Assembly (NCBI GenBank): GCA_030750665.1
Contig: JASMHR010000005.1
Location: 1 to 42,559, forward strand
Direction: 5' to 3'
Origin: Candidatus Poseidoniaceae archaeon
GTDB taxonomy: Archaea > Thermoplasmatota > Poseidoniia > Poseidoniales > Poseidoniaceae
DNA length: 42,559 bases
The position numbers and the translations under genes were made by a program. Below the pieces are notes generated by a model. The model worked only from the letters and a program-made list of their open reading frames with translations, searched no databases and was not told the origin of the DNA. Shown here one piece after another: positions 22,556 to 32,522 of this stretch (position 1 is the stretch's first letter; each line of letters begins with the position of its first letter).

Positions 22556-22626
22556 TTCATCGCCGGCGAATTGAAGTCTGAGCACTTCTTCTCGGCATCT
22601 GTCGGAGCGCGGCGGTTGGTGTTTTC

Positions 22627-23880
22627 ATGCAGGAAGGAGATTTGATTCACGACTGGAACATCATCGATTACAAAATTACTCGTAACCCTGATGAGCACCC
22701 TCACGGAGTATGGTTCGACGATGAGACTCTGCGCGACGGGTTGCAGAGCCCAAGTGCTCGCAATCCCACGATTGAGCAGAAGATTGAGTTGCTCACATAC
22801 ATGGAGAGGTTGGGAATGCAGAAGGTGGATCTTGGTCTTCCTGGGGCTGGACCTTTTCACATCGACCATATCGATGCAATGTTGACTCATATCAAGGAGA
22901 ATGATTTCTCAATCAGGCCTGGTTGTGCTGTTCGAACCGTAATCAGCGATATTGAACCGCTGGTCGAATTGCAGGCCAAGCATGAGATACAGATTCAAGC
23001 CAGTGCATTTCTAGGTACCAGTCCGATACGTCAGTATGCAGAAGGCTGGACCATGGAGAAACTACTCTCTACCTTGGATAAAGCAGTGGAATACGCTGTT
23101 TCAAATGATATTCCAGTCATGTTCGTGACCGAAGACACCACTCGCTCTAAACCAGAGGATATCAAGGCTATTTACAGCCGCGCGATAGAACTGGGTGCAG
23201 ATCGAATCTGTGTTTGCGATACCTGTGGTCATGTGACTCCAAATGGCACGAGGAAACTGCTGGATTTCATCCAGACAGAAGTCATCCCAGATGCAGGAGT
23301 CAAGCGCAGAGACATCGAGATCAATTGGCACGGCCATCAAGACAGAGGCTTAGGTGTGGCGAACAACCTCGCTGCTGTTGAAGCCGGTGCTGATGTGATA
23401 CATGGGACTGCATTGGGTGTTGGTGAAAGAGCAGGCAACGCGCCTCTTGACCAGACATTGGTGAACCTGAGCCTGATGGGTGTCATCGATAATGATCTGA
23501 CACTCCTCAATGAGTATATGCAGAAGGCACACGAATATGTTGAGGTTGCTCTCCCCCGAAATTACCCTGTATTTGGTGAAGATGCATTCGAAACTGGAAC
23601 TGGAGTCCATGCAAGTGCAGTCATCAAAGCGATGAAGAAAGGAGACCATTGGCTCGCTGACCGCGTTTACTCCGGCGTTCCTGCCAGTGATTATGGCTTA
23701 CAACAGAAGATTCGTATCGGTCACATGAGCGGTCGTTCAAACATTGTTTGGTGGTTGAAACAGAACAATATCGAGGGTGATGATGACTTGGTTGCTCATC
23801 TATTCGAAGTGGCCAAGGGCCAGCGTCGTCTGATGTCTGATGAAGAAGTATTGTCAGCAATATCAGAATTCCAGAAGTGA
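22627..23880 (+). CDS. 2-isopropylmalate synthase/homocitrate synthase family (DRE-TIM) enzyme without C-terminal LeuA regulatory domain
   Basis: DDETLRDGLQSP, HGHQDRGLGVANNLAAVEAGADVIHGTALGVGERAGNAPLDQTLV, ETGTGVHASAVIKA. Confidence 0.85.
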   Translation: MQEGDLIHDWNIIDYKITRNPDEHPHGVWFDDETLRDGLQSPSARNPTIEQKIELLTYMERLGMQKVDLGLPGAGPFHIDHIDAMLTHIKENDFSIRPGCAVRTVISDIEPLVELQAKHEIQIQASAFLGTSPIRQYAEGWTMEKLLSTLDKAVEYAVSNDIPVMFVTEDTTRSKPEDIKAIYSRAIELGADRICVCDTCGHVTPNGTRKLLDFIQTEVIPDAGVKRRDIEINWHGHQDRGLGVANNLAAVEAGADVIHGTALGVGERAGNAPLDQTLVNLSLMGVIDNDLTLLNEYMQKAHEYVEVALPRNYPVFGEDAFETGTGVHASAVIKAMKKGDHWLADRVYSGVPASDYGLQQKIRIGHMSGRSNIVWWLKQNNIEGDDDLVAHLFEVAKGQRRLMSDEEVLSAISEFQK

Positions 23881-23909
23881 ACATTCTCGATAATCGCGCA
23901 ATCAACTAG

Positions 23910-25331
23910 TCAATCATTACGCGGTGTGGCTTCCCCCGATTCGGAGTCTCCGGTGAATGCATGTTGCCATTCTGCATCGACAGAACCTCCAGACCATTCT
24001 CCTTCCAATGAGATTTCATCGACGTCTACCTCCTCTCTCCAAACTGGTTCTTCGGTGCTTCCAGATACAACGAACATCATGTTTTCATCAACCTGTGTTC
24101 TTACCAGTTCAGAATGTTTCTCCAGAGGTAGGAAGTGGCCAACCGGTGTCCCAGCAGTAACGTGCGGATTTGTTGCAGTACAAATCATCAATCCGTCTCC
24201 GGGGGCAATCACGTCAATGGTCAGACCAGGTGTCGCTGGGTCTGAGACTGTAGCCACGACCTCTCCGGATTCAACAAAACTTGAGGCTCCAACATACATA
24301 TCCAACAATCCACCTTCAGCAGCACGTAACCAGGTAGAACCTGATGCCAGAATTCGGAATCTTGGTCGACTTGGATTTCCTGGAATGACATGAAGAGAAC
24401 GAAGGATGTTCAAAACTCCATGAACCGCAACCTGAACGGCTTCATGGTCCAGATTGTCTGCCCCCCCTCCTTCGTATGTCATCGCCCCGATTCCTTCTTC
24501 CATTGCACATCTACGGAGGGAACCTTTTGGCGGCTTGGAGTCTAGAATCACTTCGATTCCAAAGGCCTTGGCAATGATGTTAGAAGGAGGGTCTGCAAGA
24601 TTCGCCCTGACCTGTGGCATATTCGATCTACCTTTTGCAGCACTATGGAGATCGATGAGATAATCAGTATCCTTGATGATGTTGTTCCACATTCTGTGTG
24701 CCACTCTTGAGGTTGTGTTTCCTTTGGCCTTACCGGGAAATTCTCGATTCAAGTCTCTTCCATCAGGAAAATATCTCGATTTGTTACGATATCCTGGAAG
24801 GTTCATCACTGGAATGAGTCTTATCGTTCCCGCTACATGGTCTGGGTCAAGCGGCCGTCCGGGGTCGGTCATCGAATTACTCAATATATGGGTACAGGCG
24901 CTTGGGCCGGTCAATTCGTCACCATGAATCCCACCGGTAATGGTCACAGTGGGCCCGGGTCTCCGCCCGTGGATGATGGTTACGGGAACTGGCCATGATT
25001 CACCTAGGTCGACTTCTAGAAGGTCGACCATGATGGTTCGCATCTGTCCGGGTTTGACCCTTTTTCGCATCACTGTGTGGCTCTTCTGCCCAGAGGACCG
25101 GTCCCATTCATCTCGTATTCCAGCATCGTGCTCCTTCAATGCCTGTTTGATTTCTTTTCTTCTATCTGCGGACATTTCATGGGCAACTCTGACCGTTTTC
25201 TTTACCCTTGTTTTCTTTTTCTTGGATTTTATTGGAGCCTTCTTACTGCTTTTCTTGGCAGTTTCCACTCCTTTGGGCGCCTTCACTGGCTTGTCTTCAT
25301 CGGGGTCTTCATCCGAATCGGCGCTCAGCAT
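23910..25331 (-). CDS. Succinylglutamate desuccinylase/aspartoacylase family (M14-like) protein with Lys-rich N-terminus
   Basis: TVTITGGIHGDELTGPSACTHIL, GRDLNREFPG, DYLIDLHSAAKGRSNMPQVRA; N-terminal KKSSKKAPIKSKKKKTRVKKTVRV. Confidence 0.85.
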   Translation of the reverse strand: MLSADSDEDPDEDKPVKAPKGVETAKKSSKKAPIKSKKKKTRVKKTVRVAHEMSADRRKEIKQALKEHDAGIRDEWDRSSGQKSHTVMRKRVKPGQMRTIMVDLLEVDLGESWPVPVTIIHGRRPGPTVTITGGIHGDELTGPSACTHILSNSMTDPGRPLDPDHVAGTIRLIPVMNLPGYRNKSRYFPDGRDLNREFPGKAKGNTTSRVAHRMWNNIIKDTDYLIDLHSAAKGRSNMPQVRANLADPPSNIIAKAFGIEVILDSKPPKGSLRRCAMEEGIGAMTYEGGGADNLDHEAVQVAVHGVLNILRSLHVIPGNPSRPRFRILASGSTWLRAAEGGLLDMYVGASSFVESGEVVATVSDPATPGLTIDVIAPGDGLMICTATNPHVTAGTPVGHFLPLEKHSELVRTQVDENMMFVVSGSTEEPVWREEVDVDEISLEGEWSGGSVDAEWQHAFTGDSESGEATPRND

Positions 25332-25414
25332 GATGCGGGGGGGGATTGATTCAGCAATGAATCCTACTCTGCCATGTTGTGACAGTATTCATGTTCCGAG
25401 GACCACAGCAGTGT

Positions 25415-25885
25415 GTCATGGATGAGCCTGGAGTACAGCGAAGATATGCCCCCTCATCGATATGTTTCGGATGCGGTCCTGCGAATGAAAAGGGATTGAG
25501 GATAGATTCTCATCGAATTGATGGAGGATTGGAGATGGAATTCACTCCCAGTCTGGAGCATCAGGCCTTTCCTGGGATGATCAATGGTGGAATCATCGGC
25601 ACATTGCTTGATTGCCATGGAAACTGGACTGCAGCGGTTGCGATTATGGACCAACAGGGACTGGAAGAACCACCCTGCACAGTGACCGCCTCTTACAGCA
25701 TTAAATTGCGTCGACCAACCCCCTTGGGTCATCCCCTTCTCATCAGAAGTCAAGTATCTGAAATCGATGGCGACAAGGTCAACATCGAGATGACATTGGA
25801 AGCCGAAGGTAAGTTGTGTGCAACGGGAAAGGGTCTGTTCGTGGCGGTAAAGGAAGGCCACCCCGCATATCATCGCTGGACTTGA
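25415..25885 (+). CDS. Hotdog-fold thioesterase (PaaI-like)
   Basis: CFGCGPANEKGLRIDSHRI...FTPSLEHQAFPGMINGGIIGTLLDCHGNWTAAVA...TASYSIKLRRPTPLGHPLLIRSQV. Confidence 0.8.
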   Translation, partial: VMDEPGVQRRYAPSSICFGCGPANEKGLRIDSHRIDGGLEMEFTPSLEHQAFPGMINGGIIGTLLDCHGNWTAAVAIMDQQGLEEPPCTVTASYSIKLRRPTPLGHPLLIRSQVSEIDGDKVNIEMTLEAEGKLCATGKGLFVAVKEGHPAYHRWT

Positions 25886-25930
25886 TTCGAGTCGATAGGA
25901 TTGAAGAACCGTGACCGATGATGCTGTGGC

Positions 25931-26515
25931 ATGCAGACGACCATCGACGATTGGCCCTCTTCATCAGACGACGACATTGTTCCCGTCGCTGAATCTGTAG
26001 ATCTTTCAATCGAATGTCTTGTCCAGTCTGTACTTGACTGGATGGCTGCACAGAGATATTTCACCAAGAATGAAGTTGAGTCTCTTAAGCGGGTGGAAAT
26101 AGGATTGTTACGTCGCAACGCAACTCAGAAGCACGGGGTGTGCAGGTATCACCGAGACACAGATGTGAACTCCCCAGCATTGGGCCCTCGTGATGTGAAA
26201 TGTATCGATATCCATCCGGGATTGTTGACAGAGAAATGGTGGAATTATGGTCAGAAGGTACTGTATCATGAGTTCTTGCATGCACTTGGACATTTTTCTC
26301 ACAACAGCGATTTTCGTAGACTTGAAGATGCTTGGGATGGACCTGACAAGGAATGTGGACGATTATTCACCGAAGTCATGAGAAGAGCCAATGCATCGTG
26401 GTTATGGATTTGTGATGGATGCCACAAGGAATTTCCTAGACGCAAGCGAGGAAGGGGAAAATTTCGTTGCAGGGATTGCAATATTGTATTACGGGATGTC
26501 GCAGTCTCCAATTGA
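25931..26515 (+). CDS. SprT-like zinc metalloprotein with C-terminal zinc ribbon
   Basis: VLYHEFLHALGHFSHNSDFRRLEDAW (HExxH...H) followed by WICDGCHKEFPRRKRGRGKFRCRDCNIVL (CxxC...CxxC). Confidence 0.78.
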   Translation: MQTTIDDWPSSSDDDIVPVAESVDLSIECLVQSVLDWMAAQRYFTKNEVESLKRVEIGLLRRNATQKHGVCRYHRDTDVNSPALGPRDVKCIDIHPGLLTEKWWNYGQKVLYHEFLHALGHFSHNSDFRRLEDAWDGPDKECGRLFTEVMRRANASWLWICDGCHKEFPRRKRGRGKFRCRDCNIVLRDVAVSN

Positions 26516-26560
26516 CAGTACACCGATAGGCTATCATGCTGAGTATTCAAAGGGCTTTCC

Positions 26561-28597
26561 ATGCGAAGGTCGCTGAACAGTCATTCAGCCCTTCCATTTT
26601 GCATCTTGTTTCTGCTGCCGATAGTTGCAGGGATTCCATTGGTTGATGCAGAGATTGGTGTTGGAGATGATGAAGGAGTTCTCAATCTCGCCTGTGTTTC
26701 TGATGATGAATGCAGCCTTACAAATATGGTTTCAGGCGAGGAGACGATTGGACGTCAGGAGAATGATCCAAGCCCATTGAACCCGAAATTAGTGGTTCTT
26801 GAATTTGAGATGTCTCCACTTCAGGAGCAATTGGCCTTGATACCGGATGAACTCAGGATATTGGTGGTGGATCTGAGAATTTCCGAGGACCTGCTCGGTT
26901 GGACTCAACCTGATCTTGATGTCGTTCTCAAGATCGGTCCGAGCGAGAATGCTTGGACAATACCAGGAGCAGGGGCCGGTTTGCAGTCTCAGCCCGACTC
27001 GTATACATTACAGGATGAGGAACTGGACCTCTCTGAAGGAAGGTTGCTCAATCCTGGTGACATTGTCAGATTGAAATTGTCATTTCAACTCGATAGACCG
27101 GCGACCTGGGAATTGTATCTCAGGGGAGATAGTAGTATTGAGATGGACATCATTTGGTCAGTCAATCCTGCTCATGCTGATGTCGATGAACCTTCATCTC
27201 AGCAGCAACCAAAACCAACTCAAGAAGTAGAGATTTGGCACGATGGAGCATTGGTTGGGGATGACCGAGATTGTTGGGTGATGACTCTTGAGAGGCATGA
27301 GAGATTCAATATCATCATCATCTGGGAAGTGGTTCCCATCGAGGTGGAACAGCCACATGACGCTCCTGACCTAGTAGGTCCTGGGAGCAGAAACACTCCT
27401 GACCCTGAGATGAAGACCAGTTTTGATGGAGAAACGCTGTCGGTGACCTTTCAGTATCGTGGTCTCGATGATGGTGAATACACGCTGTGCTGGTCAGGGG
27501 CGGATGATAGATTCCAGACCTATTCATGGATGGGGCGATTCGTCTTTGAGGGATTGGGACCTAATTCTCCAGATCAGTTTAGTGGAGAAGCGACTTGGGA
27601 TTCGGAAAAAACAATGATGGGAGATGTGGAACAATCGGAAGAGATCGATAAAGGTGGTTTCATCTCTTTGGCCTTTGGATTGATGTTGTTGATTGGAGTC
27701 ATTGGTTCCGCAGCTGTGCAACCAAACTGGAATTTGACCCGTAGATTGATGTTACCTCTTTCAGGGTTGTTGATACTGTTTGGCGGAATCATTCATCCAG
27801 TAATGATGTGGACAGAAGCAATGCCAAAAGAAGGTGCCATGGATATTGATGAGTTATTGCAACAGCGCCTTGAACAGATCTGGCAGGTGAACAGCCCAGG
27901 GACTCCTGTTGCAACGATGTCTGAACACATTGGTTCAACGTTCGGAATTCTAAGTGGGGAGAATCTATTGTTGGACATCCAAGTGGATTCGGCTGCACCA
28001 TTGGAGGATGGCCGATTCCAACTACATTCACCGGAACTGGATGGAATCAGAATCGATAGCCTGATTTTCAACCATCTCAATTCTGTCGGGGCGGGTCACA
28101 ATAATGAAGGCCAACTGTCTCAACGTTCAGTCAATTTCGTATTATTGGCTGGAAGTGCACTGGTTCTGGATCTGTTGATGTTGGAAACCTTGTTGGTGGT
28201 GGAAGAGATTCCCTCGATGGGTATTCTCCATATTGATTGGACGATGATTCGAGCAGGTTCTTCAGGAAATGAACTGAATCCAGCGTGGACAACTCGTCCT
28301 GATACCATCGAATTGAAAGATTGGAGTCGGATTCAATATTCGCTATTCCCAGCATTGATGACGATATCATACTGTGATTGCGGTATGGATCAATTGGATT
28401 TCAATTGGGTTCCATCCACAGTTCTAGATGCGGAGGATGTTCCAAATCCTCAGGGTTTGGATACTCCACTTGGGCTTGGTTCAACAGCGAACTGGCTGAT
28501 GACATTTGGAGTACTTCTGATTCTGGTCACCGCAGTGGTTGAAACCAGAAGGCGTTCAGCGGCCAGAGAACTGGCGGCAGAATTCCTTGCGGACTGA
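26561..28597 (+). CDS. Large membrane/extracytoplasmic protein of unknown function
   Basis: Signal peptide ALPFCILFLLPIVAGIPLVDA, several TM segments (LAFGLMLLIGVIGSAAV, LMLPLSGLLILFGGII, TANWLMTFGVLLILVTAVV). Confidence 0.72.
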   Translation: MRRSLNSHSALPFCILFLLPIVAGIPLVDAEIGVGDDEGVLNLACVSDDECSLTNMVSGEETIGRQENDPSPLNPKLVVLEFEMSPLQEQLALIPDELRILVVDLRISEDLLGWTQPDLDVVLKIGPSENAWTIPGAGAGLQSQPDSYTLQDEELDLSEGRLLNPGDIVRLKLSFQLDRPATWELYLRGDSSIEMDIIWSVNPAHADVDEPSSQQQPKPTQEVEIWHDGALVGDDRDCWVMTLERHERFNIIIIWEVVPIEVEQPHDAPDLVGPGSRNTPDPEMKTSFDGETLSVTFQYRGLDDGEYTLCWSGADDRFQTYSWMGRFVFEGLGPNSPDQFSGEATWDSEKTMMGDVEQSEEIDKGGFISLAFGLMLLIGVIGSAAVQPNWNLTRRLMLPLSGLLILFGGIIHPVMMWTEAMPKEGAMDIDELLQQRLEQIWQVNSPGTPVATMSEHIGSTFGILSGENLLLDIQVDSAAPLEDGRFQLHSPELDGIRIDSLIFNHLNSVGAGHNNEGQLSQRSVNFVLLAGSALVLDLLMLETLLVVEEIPSMGILHIDWTMIRAGSSGNELNPAWTTRPDTIELKDWSRIQYSLFPALMTISYCDCGMDQLDFNWVPSTVLDAEDVPNPQGLDTPLGLGSTANWLMTFGVLLILVTAVVETRRRSAARELAAEFLAD

Positions 28598-29257
28598 TCA
28601 ATCGAGTTTTCCGAGGACATCGTCCAGCATCTGCTTCTCATCGCTGTCCAGTTTTTCATCCTCTAGAGCCTTCTTGATCTTGTCACAGTCTTCATCGGAG
28701 AGTCCAGCCTTATTTGCAGCATCTAGGATGAGAGCGAGTTCATCCTCGGAGACACTTCCATCCTTGAGTGCAGCGTTGATTGCCGCTCTGGTGGCGATTG
28801 CGGCAGCCTCTTTATCGGTCATTCCAAGAGCGGACTGGATAGTCTTGAGTTCAGACATCTCCTCTTCGGAGAGAACACCATCTTCGTATGCCTTTTCGTA
28901 TGCTTCAAGCAAGAAACTGCGGTACTGCTGAGGGTGAAGAAGGACGTCTCTGATCAATCCATAATCCACAGAATCCTGTTTGCCGGATGCATCCAGCATC
29001 ACGATGGAGCGGCGAACCTCCTTGACAGCCATATCCTTGAGGCCGTGTGCAGCCCAAACCATACCTACTGAGATGACGATGGCAGCGAACCATTTCATGA
29101 CCTCTTCAGAGATGATTTCACCAGGGTAGATGATGTAGTAAATACCGATGACCATCATCATGGCTCCAGAGAAAACTTCGACCCAATCATTGAGGTCAGG
29201 TTCTTCATCAAAGACAGAAAGCCGGCGCTCAATCTCATCCATCGCGTGGTCGTCCAT
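28598..29257 (-). CDS. Membrane protein with TerB-like C-terminal helical domain
   Basis: Two TM segments, then repeated acidic motifs DGVLSEEEMSELK, DGSVSEDELALIL, AGLSDEDCDKIKK, EKLDSDEKQMLDD; start set at ATG 29257. Confidence 0.65.
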   Translation of the reverse strand: MDDHAMDEIERRLSVFDEEPDLNDWVEVFSGAMMMVIGIYYIIYPGEIISEEVMKWFAAIVISVGMVWAAHGLKDMAVKEVRRSIVMLDASGKQDSVDYGLIRDVLLHPQQYRSFLLEAYEKAYEDGVLSEEEMSELKTIQSALGMTDKEAAAIATRAAINAALKDGSVSEDELALILDAANKAGLSDEDCDKIKKALEDEKLDSDEKQMLDDVLGKLD

Positions 29258-29401
29258 ATTCACCCCCACAGTATAGGACCGCCTTGAGGTTATTGGCCGC
29301 AACAGTTGTTTCAAGAATCTTCAGAATTCCTTGAAATTGCCTTTCATAAGGGGATGTAATGACCGGTTGGCTTTTGGACCCTTGACATCACTCAAGAGCC
29401 C

Positions 29402-31870
29402 ATGCCGGAGCCTTCCAACGCTGTGCAGGACCTCGACCTTCCCGAGGTGGTGCGCAGACATGTCATCGAAGGATGGGGAATTTCAACTTTGCATCCACCT
29501 CAGGTTGAAGCGATGCCAGCGGCGTTACATGGTCGTAATCTGTTGCTATCAATCCCTACTGCTTCAGGAAAGAGTCTAGTTGCATTCTTGGCGATTGCAA
29601 GGAAATTATTGGTCGAAGAACCAGGCAGTCGAGCCATCTACATCGTTCCATTGAAGGCGCTGGCAAGTGAGAAGGTCGACGAATTGAGAGAATTGGGCAA
29701 AGCCATTGGCTTGGTCGTAGGCATGGCAATAGGCGACGCCAGTCGAGAGACGCAGAAGATATCGGATGCCGATATCATCGTCTGTACCTCCGAGAAATTG
29801 GATTCTCTTTGCCGAAGTAGACCTGAGGTCATCAGTGGCACTAGCATCGTCATCGCTGATGAGATACATCTGGTCAATGATAGGTCGCGTGGACCCACCA
29901 TGGAGGTCAATCTCGCAAGATTGAGACTTCATCATCCAAATGCCCAGATCATCGCTCTTTCTGCTACAGTTGGGAATCCTGAGAAGATGGCTCTTTGGCT
30001 CGATGCTGAGTTGGTACAGTCGGAGTGGCGTCCGGTAGCACTGGAACACGCTACTCTTGCGGAGAAATGGCTGGAGGTCAGACATCGGATTTCATATCAA
30101 CAGTCTGACCCGTTACCGCCACCCAGACAATTGGAAGGTCCTAAGACGCACATAGCTTGGTGTGCATTGAATGATACCATTTCAGAGCAGGCCCAGATGC
30201 TCATTTTCGTTTCAACTAGAAGGTCTGCTGAGTCTGAGGCGCGCAAACTCTCAGAACGTAGTGCGGCCAAAATTGCGGTCGACCCTGAACGGGTGAAGAA
30301 GTTGGCCGCTTTGGCGGATGTTTTGCAGAAAGAGAATGATAGCGCCATTTCAGACCGATTGGCTGCAGCAGTCAGAAAGGGTGGGGTTGCATTCCACCAC
30401 GCTGGATTGACTTATACTCAGCGAAAGGCAGTGGAAGGGGCTTTTAGAGATGGAATATTGTACTGTATAACCGCAACTCCAACATTGGCCGCAGGTGTTA
30501 ATCTTCCAGCCAGAAGGGTGTTGGTCAGAGATCTGAAGCGTTGGGACAATGGAATCAACACTTGGATATCTACAATCGAGGTTCAACAGATGATGGGTAG
30601 GGCAGGTCGTCCGCGGTATGATCCCAAGGGTGAATCTTGGTTGGTCTGCAAAGGCGATGACCCATTGTTGGAGGCTGACGCTGTAGCGCAACGCTACATC
30701 CACGGTCCTCCCGAACCAATAACCTCCAAACTTGCTGCAGAGCCACCTTTGAGGATGCACCTATTGTCAGTCATCGCCACAGGCGGATTGAATGATAGGA
30801 CTTCGATACGTCGTTTCTTCAATGCCACCTTTCTCTCTTGCACTCAAGCATCAACATTGATTGATGAAAGAATCGACAAGACACTTGAGTGGTTGGTTGA
30901 AGAGAATTTCATTCAAAGAACTGGAATCGATGAATCGATTGAGGTTCCAATCGACGATGAAGAGGAGAAATGGGATGATGAAATGCCCATATGGGCCAAT
31001 AGTGCAGTGGAGGTACTTGGGGTGGATATTTCTCAGCATCAGCCCACTATCAGTGTTGAGCGACGAGTGAAAGCCGGAGGATTGGGTTTTGAGAGAGCAG
31101 ACAGCATTGAATCCGAATTCGTGCAGCAGGTGAATTCTCAAGAATTCCCTCAGATGACATACGAAGCGACACGATTTGGACACCGAGTTTCTCAACTCTA
31201 TCTCGATCCAATGAGTGCAACGATCATGAGAGAGGGATTGCGGAAAGCGTTGACACGTTTGACAGATGGTGAGGGGCTCAGTTGCTTTGCATTGATGCAT
31301 CTGATATCTGCAACTCCTGATTTTCTTGTCATCTGGGCAAAGCGGAGTAAAGACGACCTTTTCGTTAAGACAGCCATGGAATCTGATCATTTCCTCAGGC
31401 ATGAGCCTCTTGAGGACGTGATGTTGGCCTTGACACAATCCGCTTGGACTCTGGAGAGATGGATTGAGGAGGATGGCATACGTTCCATCGAGAAGGAGAT
31501 GAAAGTTGCACCCGGTGACCTCAGGACCAGAATCGAGTTGATGGAATGGTTGCTGTATTCTGCAGGTCAGTTAGTCATCAACGATGAGGAGGTGTCTGCA
31601 GAGGCGATGTCGAAAGTGGCAGAATTAGTGGCATTCATAGATGCTCTCAAGCAGAGAATAAGCCACGGGTGCAAGGCTGAAATGCTTCCATTGGTGAGTA
31701 TTCGCAATATTGGTAGAGCACGGGCGCGCGACCTGATGAATCTTGGTTTGCAGAATCCTGCTGAGATTCTAGAATTGACAGAAGTGGATCGAAGTAGATT
31801 GTTGGCCATCAGAGGTTGGGGTCCAAGGGTTCTAGAACGCATCATCAGAGATGTAAGGCGAATCAAGTAG
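29402..31870 (+). CDS. hel308: Ski2-like ATP-dependent DNA helicase Hel308
   Basis: IPTASGKSLVAFLAI (I), ADEIHLV (II), ALSATVGNP (III), TPTLAAGVNLPARRVLVR (V), QQMMGRAGRPRYDPKGE (VI), C-terminal HhH VSIRNIGRARARDLMNLG. Confidence 0.93.
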   Translation: MPEPSNAVQDLDLPEVVRRHVIEGWGISTLHPPQVEAMPAALHGRNLLLSIPTASGKSLVAFLAIARKLLVEEPGSRAIYIVPLKALASEKVDELRELGKAIGLVVGMAIGDASRETQKISDADIIVCTSEKLDSLCRSRPEVISGTSIVIADEIHLVNDRSRGPTMEVNLARLRLHHPNAQIIALSATVGNPEKMALWLDAELVQSEWRPVALEHATLAEKWLEVRHRISYQQSDPLPPPRQLEGPKTHIAWCALNDTISEQAQMLIFVSTRRSAESEARKLSERSAAKIAVDPERVKKLAALADVLQKENDSAISDRLAAAVRKGGVAFHHAGLTYTQRKAVEGAFRDGILYCITATPTLAAGVNLPARRVLVRDLKRWDNGINTWISTIEVQQMMGRAGRPRYDPKGESWLVCKGDDPLLEADAVAQRYIHGPPEPITSKLAAEPPLRMHLLSVIATGGLNDRTSIRRFFNATFLSCTQASTLIDERIDKTLEWLVEENFIQRTGIDESIEVPIDDEEEKWDDEMPIWANSAVEVLGVDISQHQPTISVERRVKAGGLGFERADSIESEFVQQVNSQEFPQMTYEATRFGHRVSQLYLDPMSATIMREGLRKALTRLTDGEGLSCFALMHLISATPDFLVIWAKRSKDDLFVKTAMESDHFLRHEPLEDVMLALTQSAWTLERWIEEDGIRSIEKEMKVAPGDLRTRIELMEWLLYSAGQLVINDEEVSAEAMSKVAELVAFIDALKQRISHGCKAEMLPLVSIRNIGRARARDLMNLGLQNPAEILELTEVDRSRLLAIRGWGPRVLERIIRDVRRIK

Positions 31871-31928
31871 TCCTGAATCGAGATGATGTTTCGGTTGGAT
31901 TGATGTGTGAGTGACCTGACAGACGGGT

Positions 31929-32486
31929 ATGGACGAGGCAGCACCGTCGCCATGGTTTCCCTGCTGGAGGCTTGCCTTTCATGCCTCGGTTGACTCTGCC
32001 AAGGAAATCGCAATACATCTCAACGAAGTTGTGGGTGATGGTTGTTGGTGCCTATTGGGTCCGGGTGCTGTTGCTTCTGAACGCCAATTGTGGGCTGCCT
32101 GGGCCGGTGTCAGGGATAATCAGAGGAACGAGACGATGAAAGCACGTTCTGTCGAGGTTGAATACATCAGAATACTGGCTGGAACCCATAACATCGCTCA
32201 AGCCTTCAATCGTGTTGGGCTTCAAGAAGGAGATATGGAAGCCTGGCTTGCTTTCATTCCTGATTCCGCATCCATTGAAGGAGAAGACCAGATTCTCCCA
32301 TCTCTTGATTGGAAGGAATTGCAGTATGAAGCGGCTCGTCTAGCTAATTCAGTCGATTCAGATATCCTCGCTCGCAGGCCGAGTCTCGATCTACTCGATG
32401 GTGAGCGTATGGGTTTGGACACTTCATCAACGATAACAGAAATGACGTTGTTGGCAGCCATCTCAAATTCTGATTCTACCTCGTAG
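31929..32486 (+). CDS. cgi121: KEOPS complex subunit Cgi121
   Basis: SVEVEYIRILAGTHNIAQAFNRVGLQEGDMEAWLAFIP resembles the Cgi121 core; lies next to hel308. Confidence 0.75.
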   Translation: MDEAAPSPWFPCWRLAFHASVDSAKEIAIHLNEVVGDGCWCLLGPGAVASERQLWAAWAGVRDNQRNETMKARSVEVEYIRILAGTHNIAQAFNRVGLQEGDMEAWLAFIPDSASIEGEDQILPSLDWKELQYEAARLANSVDSDILARRPSLDLLDGERMGLDTSSTITEMTLLAAISNSDSTS

Positions 32487-32522
32487 GCGTAGGTTCAAAC
32501 ACTGTGATAATATCGACGAATC

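Noticed and set aside
29310-29337. Imperfect inverted repeat TTTCAAGAATC...GAATTCCTTGAAA between the TerB-like gene and hel308
   Set aside because: Imperfect, AT-rich, in a short divergent intergenic region; not convincing without conservation data.
30851-31438. 195-aa minus-strand ORF inside hel308
   Set aside because: Antisense to helicase coding sequence; no recognisable motifs.
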